Positions 43,404 to 52,549 of a stretch of DNA of 64,000 nt are shown here, in pieces (position 1 is the stretch's first letter; every line of letters starts with the position of its first letter). Source of the stretch: Gemmatimonas sp. (GTDB taxonomy: Bacteria; Gemmatimonadota; Gemmatimonadetes; Gemmatimonadales; Gemmatimonadaceae); NCBI GenBank assembly GCA_013822425.1, contig PNKL01000004.1:54162-118161 (forward strand), written 5' to 3'. A model generated the notes under the pieces. It had not been told where the DNA came from. It searched no databases and saw nothing but the letters and a program-made list of their open reading frames with translations. Position numbers and translations under genes: made by a program.

Positions 43404-45203
43404 TTGCCTTTGCTCACCGAACTCCGCATCCGCAACTTCGCGATCATCGACGCGGTGGTGCTGCCACTCGCGCCGGGGCTCAACGTGCTGTCGGGCGAGA
43501 CGGGGGCGGGGAAGTCCATCATCGTGGGAGCGCTGGGGCTGCTCGTCGGCGAGCGAGCGACGGCCGACCTGGTGCGGCCGGGCGCTGATCGCGCGGTGGT
43601 GGAAGGGACCTTCGAGCTCGGCGACGCGCCGGAGCTGCGCGCCCAGCTCGACGATCGCGGCATTGACTGCGAGGACGGCGTGGTGGTGCTCAAGCGCGAA
43701 GTGCCGGCCTCGGCGGGCGGCCGCGCGCGGGCGTGGATCAACGGCACGGCCGTCACGGCATCGGGGCTCGCCGACGTGGGGCGTGCGCTGGTCAACGTGC
43801 ACGGGCAGCATGAAGCGCAGTCGCTGCTCGATCCGGAGGCCCAGCGTCGCATCCTCGACGCCTTCGCGGGCGCACAGACGCAGGCGGCGGCGGTGGCCAG
43901 AGCCCACGGAGCGCTCGTGGCCGCGCGTCATGCCGTGGCCGACCTCGTGGCGCGGCGCGACGCCGCGCAGAAGCGCGCCGACTACCTGCAGCACGTCGCG
44001 CGCGAGGTCACCGACGCGAAGCTCGTGGAAGGCGAGGAGCAGAAGCTCGACGACGAGGCGCGGCGGCTTTCGCATGCGGAGGAACTGCGCGCGCTGGCCG
44101 GAGATCTGTCGCTCGCCCTCGAGGGCGAGGAAGGAGCGGTACTCGGCACGCTCGGCGCGCTGCACAAGCCGCTCGCCGCGCTGCAGCGCATCGATCCCAC
44201 GGTGGCACGCCTGCAGGAACTGTACGACGCGGCGTTCTACGCGCTCGAGGAACTATCGCGCGAAGTCCAGGCGTACGGCGAGACGGTCGAGCACGATCCG
44301 GCGCGGCTCGCCGAGGTGGAACGACGTCGCGACCTCGTCTTCCGGCTCGTGAAGAAGTACGGCGGGAGCATTGCCGCGGCACTCGAAACGGGGCGTGAGG
44401 CGCGTGCCGAGCTGTCGCTGCTCGACAGCGCCGCGCTCGACCTGCGCGAACTCGATGCGAGCGCGACGGCCGCGGAGGCGGCGCTTACGGAAGCGGCGAA
44501 GGCGCTGACGAAGGCGCGGCAGAAGGCGGCGTCGCGGCTCGCGCGCGAGGTGGAGGCCCAGTTTCCGGGACTCGGCCTCGAGGACGGCCGCTTCCACGTG
44601 GTGCTTACCCCCCGCGCCGAGACCGCGGCGGCGGGCGCCGAGGACGTGGAGTACCGGGTGGCACTGAATGTCGGGCATGACGCGCGGCCGTTGTCGCGCG
44701 TGGCGTCGGGTGGTGAGCTCGCGCGCGTGATGCTGGCACTCAAGACAATCCTCGCCGGCGTGGATCGCGTGCCGACGCTCATCTTCGACGAAGTGGACGC
44801 GGGCATCGGCGGCAAGGTGGGCCAGCAGGTCGGCGACGCGATGCGTCGCGTCGCGGCACATCACCAGGTCTTCGCCATCACGCACCTGCCACAGATCGCG
44901 TCACGGGCGCATCACCACATCCGCGTTCGGAAGGGCGCCAAGGATGGCGTGACGACGGCCGACATCGAGGTGCTGGACGGCGACGCGCGCGTGGAGGAGA
45001 TCGCGCGCATGCTCGGCGGCGACGCCGACAGCGCCACGAGCCGCGCGCATGCGCGCGAACAGCTGGCGGCGGGGGCGGGTGGTGCGGGCATGACCGACGG
45101 CGCTGGCGGCGCGGGTAGTACCGACGGCGCGCGCGTCGCGGCGAAGCCTGCTACCGCCCCCAGACCCGGCGGTACCAGCGCACGGTCACCACGTCGCGGG
45201 TGA
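43404..45203 (+). CDS. recN: DNA repair protein RecN
   Basis: About 599 residues. The conserved start LTELRIRNFAIIDAVVLPL requires TTG at 43404 or 43410; both are possible and both lie right after the GTCTGCC tandem tract. Walker A is LSGETGAGKSIIVGAL, the ABC signature is VASGGELARVMLAL, and Walker B is LIFDEVDAGIGGKVG, with two long coiled coils between. RecN is an SMC-like protein that holds broken DNA ends together. The C-terminal 45 or so residues are a low-complexity tail with two copies of a GGAGxTDGA unit, and they overlap the convergent outer-membrane gene by 53 bp. Confidence 0.94.
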   Translation: MPLLTELRIRNFAIIDAVVLPLAPGLNVLSGETGAGKSIIVGALGLLVGERATADLVRPGADRAVVEGTFELGDAPELRAQLDDRGIDCEDGVVVLKREVPASAGGRARAWINGTAVTASGLADVGRALVNVHGQHEAQSLLDPEAQRRILDAFAGAQTQAAAVARAHGALVAARHAVADLVARRDAAQKRADYLQHVAREVTDAKLVEGEEQKLDDEARRLSHAEELRALAGDLSLALEGEEGAVLGTLGALHKPLAALQRIDPTVARLQELYDAAFYALEELSREVQAYGETVEHDPARLAEVERRRDLVFRLVKKYGGSIAAALETGREARAELSLLDSAALDLRELDASATAAEAALTEAAKALTKARQKAASRLAREVEAQFPGLGLEDGRFHVVLTPRAETAAAGAEDVEYRVALNVGHDARPLSRVASGGELARVMLALKTILAGVDRVPTLIFDEVDAGIGGKVGQQVGDAMRRVAAHHQVFAITHLPQIASRAHHHIRVRKGAKDGVTTADIEVLDGDARVEEIARMLGGDADSATSRAHAREQLAAGAGGAGMTDGAGGAGSTDGARVAAKPATAPRPGGTSARSPRRG

Positions 45204-46854
45204 GGTAGGACGCGCGCCAGTTGCGACCCGACAGGGTCTGCTGGTGCTCGTACGTCACGTCGAACGCGGGGCGCGCGCGTCCGGCGCGCGCCGCTTCCAC
45301 GGTGGAGTACGTGCCTCCGAGCGCGAGGCGCTGTTCCGACCAGTCGGTGCCAGCGGCCCAGAAGTCAGCGTCTGCCTCGATCGTCCCGGGCCCCTCCACG
45401 CTGTGGGCGAGTGAGCGCACCCGCCACGAGTCGGCGGCCTGCCGTGACATCGTCCACGTCGCGCCGAGGCGGATGTTGCGCGTGAGGGCGATGCGCGGTG
45501 TGACGGCGATGTCGAGACGCGACCCGGGCGTACGTGAAACCTCGGTTTCGCGATCGGCGGTCACGAGCGGGAAGGGGAGTCCGCCGACCGTCGGCGCGGT
45601 CACCTGCGGAATCCGCATCGCGAACTCCTGTGCCATCGGCTCGTCAATGCCGACCACGATCGTGGCGGAGAAACGGTTCCCGTAGAAGAGGTCGGTGAAT
45701 GACTGCACCGCGAACCCGCGGCCCGCGTCGCCGGTGACGGGAGCGAAGATCTCGCTGGCGTCGGGGGTCGAGCCGCCGGTCACCCGGACGGCGGCGCCCA
45801 CGGCCTGCCGGAAGGCGAAGCCGCGAATGCTCGCCGTGTCGTGACCGACGTTTTCGAACAGACGGAACTTCGCGTGCACGGCGAACTCGCCGAGTCCGTA
45901 CGCGTGCACCGTGCGCAGTGGGCGCAGCCGGTAGCCGTAGAGCGAATCGGACAGCAGCGTCGCGAGATCGGCGGGCGAGAAGAGGGCGGCCCCGGCTGGC
46001 CCGTCGATGCCGAGGGCGCTGTTGCCGAGTGCCACGAACTGGTCGCGATACCCGAGCACGCGCTGGTTGATCGCCTGCTGTGCCGCGCTGTTGCCAACCG
46101 GAATGAACGGCATGCCGGCCGAGTTCTTGCGACCGCCGTAGAGCTGGTTGAGCGCCGTAGCGAAGCTCGCCGCCCCGGAGACCAGCGACTGCGCGCCGGC
46201 GACATTGGCGACGATCGGCGCGCAACCGGCGGCGGCCGGGGCCGTCTGACATAACGCGATGCGTCGCGTCGTCTGGGCGACAGCGCTGTCGAATTGCGAA
46301 AGGAGCAGGGTGTTGCGATCGCGGGCGACGGTGTTGGCCCACGCGGGGTTGAACCCCATCGTCCCCTCAGTGCGGCCGGGGTTGAGGATGATGCGCGGTT
46401 CGATGGCATGGCTCGCCGCGCGCAGGCGCGCCCCAACGGTGAGTCGCGACAACACGCCGAACTCTGCGCCGATCAGGTTGTCGGCCGATGCGTCGCGTCG
46501 CTGGATGGTGAGCGCGCCGAGCGAGGGATCGAACGCCGCGACGCCGGAGAGCGCCGACACGACAGATGCCGCCGCGGCGAGGCCGGCGTGGTATCCGCCA
46601 TCCCACGAGGAGGTGCTGGCAAAGGCGCCCAAGGGACGCAGCTTGCCGTCCGCGTCATAGCGCTCGTTGGCGCGGTCCCACTGCAAGCCCGCGCCGATGC
46701 GCAGGACGCCCTTGGGAAGTGTGGCGGCGTCGTCGCCAAGGCCGAGCGCGCGTTGGGCCGCCGCGGAATGCGTGGCGGCCAGCAGCGGCAGCAGTGCCAA
46801 CAGCACCCGCAGAGTGGGCAGGGCAAGCACGACGAGCGTCCGACGGGCCATCAT
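45151..46854 (-). CDS. Outer-membrane beta-barrel protein of unknown function
   Basis: I take the ATG at 46854 because it is followed by a clear signal peptide (MARRTLVVLAL...AATHSAAAQ, cleavage near residue 34); the frame opens 48 bp earlier. The mature protein (about 530 residues) consists of alternating amphipathic strands (GVLRIGAGLQWD, LTVGARLRAASH, FAVHAKFRLFENV, LDIAVTPRIALTRNIRLGATW). It ends ASYLTRDVVTVRWYRRVWGR, not on a terminal Phe. I recognise no named family; it resembles the large uncharacterised barrels common in this kind of genome. It is convergent with recN, with a 53-bp overlap of coding ends. Confidence 0.75.
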   Translation of the reverse strand: MMARRTLVVLALPTLRVLLALLPLLAATHSAAAQRALGLGDDAATLPKGVLRIGAGLQWDRANERYDADGKLRPLGAFASTSSWDGGYHAGLAAAASVVSALSGVAAFDPSLGALTIQRRDASADNLIGAEFGVLSRLTVGARLRAASHAIEPRIILNPGRTEGTMGFNPAWANTVARDRNTLLLSQFDSAVAQTTRRIALCQTAPAAAGCAPIVANVAGAQSLVSGAASFATALNQLYGGRKNSAGMPFIPVGNSAAQQAINQRVLGYRDQFVALGNSALGIDGPAGAALFSPADLATLLSDSLYGYRLRPLRTVHAYGLGEFAVHAKFRLFENVGHDTASIRGFAFRQAVGAAVRVTGGSTPDASEIFAPVTGDAGRGFAVQSFTDLFYGNRFSATIVVGIDEPMAQEFAMRIPQVTAPTVGGLPFPLVTADRETEVSRTPGSRLDIAVTPRIALTRNIRLGATWTMSRQAADSWRVRSLAHSVEGPGTIEADADFWAAGTDWSEQRLALGGTYSTVEAARAGRARPAFDVTYEHQQTLSGRNWRASYLTRDVVTVRWYRRVWGR

Positions 46855-46914
46855 CAATGGGCGTTGGGAGAGGGAACCCGCTAAGTTTGGCATGTCCAGC
46901 AACCCTGAAAGCTA

Positions 46915-48696
46915 ATGCGCGAGCCGTCGCTTCCGAGTATTCCCTGGCAGGTCACCGGCAACCACTGGGTATCGCTTCCCTGCGTACACCCTGTCGACGG
47001 CTCGGTTCACGCCCTGGGAGTCCTTCATCGCGGCGCCCGCTCGGCGGTGGAGTTCGCGGGGAGCGAGGCCTTCCTCGCGGGGGATGGCCCGGCGCTCGCC
47101 CGGCCGGTGCTGGCGGTGGACGGAGTGCGCATCGAGCTCGCCAAGGGCGGGATCGCGTGGGAACGCGCCTCGCACTGGCTTCCGACGTTCACCGCGTCGG
47201 TGGGCGACGACCTGATCATCCGGGGCACGCTCTTCGCGCCCTATGGACTCGACTCGGATATCGCCGGCGCCGTCTACGCCCTCGCGGTGGAGAACCGTGG
47301 CGCTGCCGCGCACCGAGTGACGCTGTCGCTCGAGGGGACGCTGGGACACCGTCAGGTGAGGGTGCGCACGCCGCGGGCGCTGGAGGATGCGTCGCGCGTC
47401 ATCGAGGGGGCCGCGGGAACGGTGGTGCTCGATGGTGCCGATGCCCCGGGGTTCGCGGCGCTCGCCATCGCGAGTGATGAGGAAGCGGTCGTGACAGTCC
47501 GCGGAGGTGACGCGCCGAGCTATGCGCTGGAGCGCAGTTTCGAGGTGGAGGGCGGTGCGCGCGTCGACTGCGCGTTCTACATTGGTGCCGGCCCGGAGCG
47601 GGACGGCGCGCAGGCCATCGTGGGCGTCCTGCGACGCCGTGGATGGCGCGCGCTGCTGGCGGCCACGCGAGAAGCGCTGCGCACCCTCGAGCAGAGCACC
47701 GGCACCGACTCGCTGGACCTGCTCGTCAACCGCAACCTGCTGTTCGCCTACTTCTACGGCGTGGCGCGCGGCCTCGACGACGCGCAGTACTATCTGGTGC
47801 GCAGCCGCGCACCGTGGCATCCGGCCGGCGTGACCATCCGCGACTGGGAGGCGCTCTGCTGGACCATTCCCGCGGTGCAACTGGCCGACCCGCCGCTGGC
47901 GCGTGAGCTGATCCTCCGCGCCTGCGAGGTGCACGGGTACGCACCGGGCCAGGGAATCCATTATTTCGACGGCACGCTGTTCGAACCGGGCTTCACGCTC
48001 GAGGGGTGCGCCGCGTACGCCATCGCGGTGGACCGCTACATCCGCGATACGGGCGACGACCGCATCGTCGAGGAGCCGGTGCTCTCCGACACGCTGTATG
48101 TCTCGAGCGACGATCTCGCGGCGCGGCGCGACAAGGACCATGCGCTGTACCATACCGAAGTGACGCTTGGCGGCGGACGACCGCCGCAACCGTTCACGCT
48201 GCATGGCAACGCGGTGGTGGCCTACGCGCTCGACTGCCTGAAGCGCACGCTGGATGAAGAGGCGGTGAAGGGACTGCAGGATCCCGAGGGCGTACGGGCG
48301 TCGCTGCGGCGCCACTTCGCTCCGGGCGGCGCGAAGTCGGCGTTCGTGTCGGCGAGCGACCTGGGCGGAAAGGTGAGCGAGGACGACGATCCGGTGGGGT
48401 CGGCGCTGTGGCTGCCGCTGTACGAAGCGGTAGAGCGCAGCGACTCCACCTATCGGCGGACGGCCAAGAAGATCACCGCACCGCAGCACCTCGCGCAGCA
48501 ACTGGCGCGCCTGATGGGGCCGGATGCGGGCGACGTGCTCGAGTGGCTTCGCCGCGCACCGCTTTCGCTCGGCGTGGCGGCAGAGCGCGTGAACGCGGAC
48601 GGCCAGGCCACCGCTGGCGGGGGCGACGCGGCGATGTCGGGACTGCTGGCGTACGCCACGTGGTACGCGGTGCACGCGTTCGGAGTGCGCGCGTGA
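46915..48696 (+). CDS. Six-hairpin (alpha/alpha-6 toroid) glycosidase-like protein
   Basis: This 593-residue protein has an N-terminal beta-sandwich half (to about 240) and a helical C-terminal half. The latter has TGTDSLDLLVNRNLLFAYFYG, VTIRDWEALCWTIPAV, HYFDGTLFEPGFTLEGCAAY and FTLHGNAVVAYALD, the pattern of six-hairpin glycosidases and glycan phosphorylases. There is no signal peptide, so it is cytoplasmic. It probably acts on a galactose- or mannose-containing oligosaccharide, because galK overlaps its last codons. The exact family and substrate are not clear from sequence. Confidence 0.7.
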   Translation: MREPSLPSIPWQVTGNHWVSLPCVHPVDGSVHALGVLHRGARSAVEFAGSEAFLAGDGPALARPVLAVDGVRIELAKGGIAWERASHWLPTFTASVGDDLIIRGTLFAPYGLDSDIAGAVYALAVENRGAAAHRVTLSLEGTLGHRQVRVRTPRALEDASRVIEGAAGTVVLDGADAPGFAALAIASDEEAVVTVRGGDAPSYALERSFEVEGGARVDCAFYIGAGPERDGAQAIVGVLRRRGWRALLAATREALRTLEQSTGTDSLDLLVNRNLLFAYFYGVARGLDDAQYYLVRSRAPWHPAGVTIRDWEALCWTIPAVQLADPPLARELILRACEVHGYAPGQGIHYFDGTLFEPGFTLEGCAAYAIAVDRYIRDTGDDRIVEEPVLSDTLYVSSDDLAARRDKDHALYHTEVTLGGGRPPQPFTLHGNAVVAYALDCLKRTLDEEAVKGLQDPEGVRASLRRHFAPGGAKSAFVSASDLGGKVSEDDDPVGSALWLPLYEAVERSDSTYRRTAKKITAPQHLAQQLARLMGPDAGDVLEWLRRAPLSLGVAAERVNADGQATAGGGDAAMSGLLAYATWYAVHAFGVRA

Positions 48697-49826
48697 TTGC
48701 CGACGGCGCCCGGCGCCACTTCGCCGCGGCGTTCGGTGGCGAGCCAACGCTCGTGGCGTCAGCGGCGGGGCGGGTGAACCTGATTGGCGAGCACGTGGAC
48801 TACAGCGGCGGCGAAGCGCTCCCGATTGCGATTCAGCGCCGCACGGCCGTGGCCGTGCGACTGCGCAGCGGCGCCAAGGTGACGCGCATCAACTCCGGCG
48901 GAACCGGGGGCGTGCTCACGATTGACCACGCTCGGCTCGCCCGTCGCGGCAAGTGGACGGATTACCCGTCGGGCGTGCTCGACCAGCTGGTCGGTGCCGG
49001 CATCGAGGTGCCGGGGCTGGAGGTGGCGGTTGCGAGCGACATCCCGTCCGGGAGCGGCCTCAGCTCCTCGGCGGCGCTGGAGGTCGCGTTCGGCTTCGCG
49101 GTCCGGTCCGTGCTGCAGGTGCCGCTGGATGCCGTTTTGCTCGCCCTCGAGTGCCAGCGCGCGGAACGGCAGTTCGTCGGCGTGCCGTGCGGTGCCATGG
49201 ACCAGCTGACGGCGGCATGCGGGCGCCGGGGTCACGCGCTGCACCTGCAGTTCGGGCCGATACAGGTGCGCGCCGTGCCGTTTGCCGAGCAGGTGCTGGT
49301 GGTGGACACCGCGGTGCCGCGCGGCCTGCGCACGTCAGCGTACACGGAGCGGGTGCAGGAGTGCGCTGTGGCGCTCGCTGCGGTGCGGCAATTGGCGCCC
49401 GACATGCCGCACCTCGCCGCCGCGATGCTCGAGCAGATTGACCGCGCGGAAATGCCCGACGTCTCGCGGCTCCGCGCCCGGCACGTGATCGCGGAGTGCC
49501 AGCGCGTGCGGGACGCGGCCGCGGCCCTGTCTGCCGGGGAGCGTTTCCCGGGTCACCTGGCGCTCGCCTCGCATCAGTCCCTTCGGGACGACTATGAGTG
49601 CTCGTCGAGGGAACTCGACTGGGTCGTGGAGTTCGCAATGCGCACGCCGGGCATCGCCGGCGCGCGGCTCACGGGTGCGGGGTGGGGCGGCTGCGCCGTG
49701 GTGTTTGGCGACGCGGGGGCGTTGGCGGCACTCGAAGAGGCGCTTCCGGGTGCATACGCCAAGGCGATAGGCCACCGGCCGCGGGCGTGGCTGGTGACGG
49801 CGGACGACGGGGCGCGGCTGGAGTGA
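48693..49826 (+). CDS. galK: Galactokinase (GHMP kinase)
   Basis: About 377 residues from the GTG at 48693, overlapping the upstream stop by 4 bp. The motifs are GRVNLIGEHVDYSGG (sugar-binding signature, with Val in place of the usual Thr), the ATP loop PSGSGLSSSAALEVA, and the C-terminal TGAGWGGCAVV. It phosphorylates galactose at C1 in the Leloir pathway. No galT or galE is adjacent. With the upstream glycosidase-like gene it forms a two-gene sugar-use operon. A related GHMP sugar kinase specificity cannot be excluded. Confidence 0.88.
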   Translation: MIADGARRHFAAAFGGEPTLVASAAGRVNLIGEHVDYSGGEALPIAIQRRTAVAVRLRSGAKVTRINSGGTGGVLTIDHARLARRGKWTDYPSGVLDQLVGAGIEVPGLEVAVASDIPSGSGLSSSAALEVAFGFAVRSVLQVPLDAVLLALECQRAERQFVGVPCGAMDQLTAACGRRGHALHLQFGPIQVRAVPFAEQVLVVDTAVPRGLRTSAYTERVQECAVALAAVRQLAPDMPHLAAAMLEQIDRAEMPDVSRLRARHVIAECQRVRDAAAALSAGERFPGHLALASHQSLRDDYECSSRELDWVVEFAMRTPGIAGARLTGAGWGGCAVVFGDAGALAALEEALPGAYAKAIGHRPRAWLVTADDGARLE

Positions 49827-49851
49827 CGTTGAGCCTCGTGCGTGGGTGAGT

Positions 49852-49961
49852 GATGGTAGAGGGTGGATGGTAGATGGCGGTCGGCAAGACGTGTTTTCGG
49901 GCGACCCTGTTTTCGGGCGACAGTTGCCGCTCCACCGCTGGGCCGCTAGAATGCGAGGCAC
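49852..49961. repeat. GATGGTAGA-word repeat downstream of galK and spacer to tRNA-Gly
   Basis: GATGGTAGAGGGTGGATGGTAGATGG (49852-49877) repeats the word family of 877-915 and 23522-23590. The rest of the gap carries a duplicated TTTTCGGGCGAC (49893 and 49910) and no gene that I can see. Confidence 0.6.
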
Positions 49962-50034
49962 GCGGGAATAGCTCAGTTGGTAGAGCACAACCTTGCCAAG
50001 GTTGGGGTCGCGGGTTCGAGTCCCGTTTCCCGCT
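49962..50034 (+). tRNA. tRNA-Gly (GCC anticodon)
   Basis: This 73-nt gene folds as a full cloverleaf: acceptor GCGGGAA/TTCCCGC with discriminator T, D arm GCTC...GAGC, anticodon stem CAACC/GGTTG with loop TTGCCAA (anticodon GCC), and T arm GCGGG-TTCGAGT-CCCGT. CCA is not encoded. Confidence 0.97.
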
Positions 50035-50038
50035 CTCA

Positions 50039-50117
50039 AGAGAAACAACAGAGAGACAACAGACAAACAACAGAGAGACAACAGAGACAACAGAGACAAC
50101 AGAGACAACGGGTGGGG
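50039..50117. repeat. GAGACAACA tandem array after tRNA-Gly
   Basis: Imperfect units of 8-9 bp (ACAACAGAG, AGACAACAG) repeat about eight times, then end at a GC-rich hairpin-like patch. Spacing is irregular and there is no unique spacer, so it is not CRISPR. It lies in the 194-bp gap between two tRNA genes. The remainder of the gap (50158-50215) holds GGAATCC/GGATTCC words of the GATT family. Confidence 0.75.
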
Positions 50118-50228
50118 GCCGGAGAGGCTTCCCGCCCGTTGTTTGCTCCGTATGATTATCGTGAGTCGGAATCCTCGATCGAGGTCCTGAATCGGAATCC
50201 GGATTCCATATCCTGTGTCGTAGTTCCC

Positions 50229-50313
50229 GCCGGGGTGGCGAAACTGGCTAGACGCGAGGGACTTAAAATCCCTTGGGTGCAAACCCATCCGGGTTCGATT
50301 CCCGGCCCCGGCA
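50229..50313 (+). tRNA. tRNA-Leu (TAA anticodon)
   Basis: This 85-nt class II tRNA has acceptor GCCGGGG/CCCCGGC with discriminator A, anticodon stem AGGGA/TCCCT with loop CTTAAAA (anticodon TAA), a variable arm TGGGTGCAAACCCA, and T arm CCGGG-TTCGATT-CCCGG. CCA is not encoded. An IS1634-like element begins within about 100 bp downstream. Confidence 0.97.
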
Positions 50314-50408
50314 TGAAGAGACCCCAGGCTCGGACGCATTGATTTGTGATCGGCCGTGAGAGGCGAGTGTCCGTGCGAAACCGTTCGCGGTCTTGGAACC
50401 CACATTCC

Positions 50409-52161
50409 TCACCCTTTGGCCACTCGTTTGACGGGAATTATCGGCACGCAGCGGCAGTGAGGATCAGTAAACGCCGTGGGGCCAAGCCCCAGGGCGTGCA
50501 GAAAGGCCAGCGGGGTGGGCCCCGGTCCGCGCAGGAGCCATCGACGGCCCCCGACGCGTGCGACCATGATGCCCGTCATGGCGATGATCATCATGAATGT
50601 GGTGGGCTTGGTCGTCTGCTGGCGGTCCCAGCCGGGCATGGTGGTGTTGGTCTTCGCCACGGGCGCGCGCATGCGGCGCTCCATGAGCCGCACGATCAGG
50701 AGGGCGATGATCAGGATCAGGCCGAGCGCATCGATCCGGGACGGCGTCTTGAGAAAGAGATCGTTGACCACCAGCGGGTCTTTGAGAAACGCAAAGTCGT
50801 TTTCCACGCCATATTGACCCTTGTACGTCTGCAGGAGTCGCGCCGCATCGAGCCCGCCGGCACCATGGCACGGCACGTTGGTCAGCAGCACAAAGCAGCC
50901 CGCCACGCGCCGTTCCTGTTCGACCCCAGCGGTGTTGACCGCCAGTTCAGTCGAGAGCGCATACCGGGTGGTGGTGGGCGCCGGGCGATGCCGCGGTGGT
51001 CGCCGCCGGCGGACTGCCACGGGGCGGACCGTGGCGGTGACGGTGTGGACCCGATCCGACAGCGTTTCCGCCCGGGCCGCCGCGGACATTGCGTCGGCCT
51101 CGCAGGCATAGACGTCCGGCACTTTTCGCAGGGCGGCCGTGAGGGACGCGGCGGAGTCGACGAGGGCCTTCGCCAGTTTCTTTTGTCGGCGTGTATCGTG
51201 GGCACTGGCGTGCACGACCACGGCCCGGTACGTGGTGCCGTAGAGGGTGACCGCGTGCGCGCACGCCTTGTACTCGGCACACGGCCGGTGCGGGTCGGCC
51301 GCGTGTTCCGCCAGCGGTCCGAGGGGCACCCACGCGTCCGTCGTGACGGCCTCGGCAATCACCCGCGCGCAGTCATTGTAGGTCGCCGGCAGTCGCGAGA
51401 GGAACTGATTCGTCCCGACCGCCGAGAGATTCTTCTCGGTGACCATCGCGGAGTCGGCCACGTAGACGAAGGCCCCGGGGCCCAAGCCGTGCTGGGCCAT
51501 CAGCGTGCTGATGCGGGAGAGCCTCTGATTGTTCGCCGTTTTGTCCGAGGCGTTGCCCTCCAGGGTCCGTCCGAAAATGGGCACGCCCCGCTCGACGCAC
51601 AGCCGTTCGGTCATGCACTGCTTCAGGTCGGGGCGGTGGTCCTTGCTGTGTCCGAAGGTGATGACCGGTCCTGGGGGAGCATTCTCCCCGGCGTCGCATG
51701 CGCACGCGCGATACGCGCCCCACACGTTCGTCGAGGTGGTGTCGTAGCTGATGGCGGACGCATCCAAGCCGAAGGTCGCGACGGCCCGCACGCCGAGCGC
51801 CGTGACCATCTTCGCCGTCCCCGCGGCAAAGATGGCGTCCAAGGAGCGCGCCAGATTGGTGTCGGTGACGACGTGCGCGGGCACAGCCTCGCCCAGCAGC
51901 AGTTCCACCTCTTGGTCGGCGAGAAACTGCTCGACGCGGTAGAGCGGCGTCCGCCCCGAGAGCGTGTCCAGCACCATCGCCTGCACCGCCAGTCCCGGTC
52001 GCAGCGCCATGCCGGTCGGCACCATGTGGTCGACCAACTCCACCAGCCCCAGTGCGCGGCAGTACGCCGCCGCCGCTGGCAGGTGGCAGGTGGCCGTGGG
52101 TGAAAATGTCCGCCCCCTCGAGCACGTCAAACCCCGGGACCAGGGTCTCACCGCGCGTCAT
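50409..52161 (-). pseudogene. IS1634-type transposase frameshifted by a 7-bp tandem duplication
   Basis: From GHLPAAAAYCRALGLVELVD onward the protein is intact: LDASAISYDTTSTNVWG, FGHSKDHRPDLKQCM, VADSAMVTEKNLS, and the C-terminal QYGVENDFAFLKDPLVVNDLFLK with the last acidic residue. Upstream, the natural start at 52161 (MTRGETLVPGFDVLEGADIFTHGHLP) lies in another frame. The plus strand has AGGTGGC twice in tandem (52081-52087 and 52088-52094). Removing one copy joins FTHGHLP directly to AAAAYCRALGL. The frame that remains open, from 52151, would replace the first 26 or so residues with unrelated sequence. A translated but N-terminally altered product is possible. Confidence 0.8.
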
Positions 52162-52489
52162 GATCGACCTCCTTCATCAAGCTCAAGTTGATCTGCGTGA
52201 TCCGCGCCACGATCTCCTGGAGTCGACCATACTCTGCGAGCCCCTGCTGGGCGGCCTTTACCTGGGCGTGGCGTACGTACTTTTGCTTCTGGTGCCCCGC
52301 CTCGTTGATCACCAGATAGTGCCGCGGTCCGTGGCGCGCGCCTTGGTGGCAGTCGCAGGCCGGGCGCGCACAGACCGAATAGCGTTCCACCCAGGAGCCA
52401 TGCAGCAAACGGGACAAGGTCGAGAGTTCAGCAAGCAGCCTGGCGCGCTCTGCCATGAGGTGTTTGAGTGATGGGCTTGACATGCGCAC
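52148..52489 (-). CDS. DUF6788-like IS passenger protein with Cys-rich SVCARPACDC motif
   Basis: This 113-residue protein begins with a helix (LKHLMAERARLLAELSTLSRLLHGSWVE), then YSVCARPACDCHQGARHGPRHYLV, a small beta-hairpin with three cysteines and two nearby His that could hold a metal, and then a C-terminal helix. It overlaps the original transposase start by 14 bp, so the two were translationally coupled. It shares its layout with the passenger gene of the unrelated IS at 9381. Its role is unknown; the basic hairpin suggests DNA or RNA contact. Confidence 0.68.
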   Translation of the reverse strand: MRMSSPSLKHLMAERARLLAELSTLSRLLHGSWVERYSVCARPACDCHQGARHGPRHYLVINEAGHQKQKYVRHAQVKAAQQGLAEYGRLQEIVARITQINLSLMKEVDHDAR

Positions 52490-52549
52490 AATATAGCGTA
52501 TATATTATGTGCTGTACAGTACCAAACGAAAGCCCTGCGGGGCCAATAA

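Larger units (their letters stand above)
50409..52489. mobile_element. IS1634-like element (coding core; ends not resolved)
   Basis: The element is recognised from its transposase and linked DUF6788-type gene, both on the minus strand and overlapping. I could not find convincing terminal inverted repeats in the flanks (about 50314-50408 and 52490-52560), so the stated limits are those of the genes. The right flank has an AT-rich palindromic stretch (TATAGCGTATATA, about 52493) like that next to the passenger gene of the IS at 9381. Confidence 0.8.

Noticed and set aside
50039..50117. Repeats after tRNA-Gly considered as CRISPR or as an attachment site
   Set aside because: Units are 8-9 bp with no spacers, and no integrase gene or duplicated tRNA 3' end is nearby.
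50346..52103. Long plus-strand open frame opposite the IS1634-like transposase
   Set aside because: Composition (His/Arg/Gly-rich) and lack of motifs mark it as a shadow; the minus strand carries clear transposase motifs.
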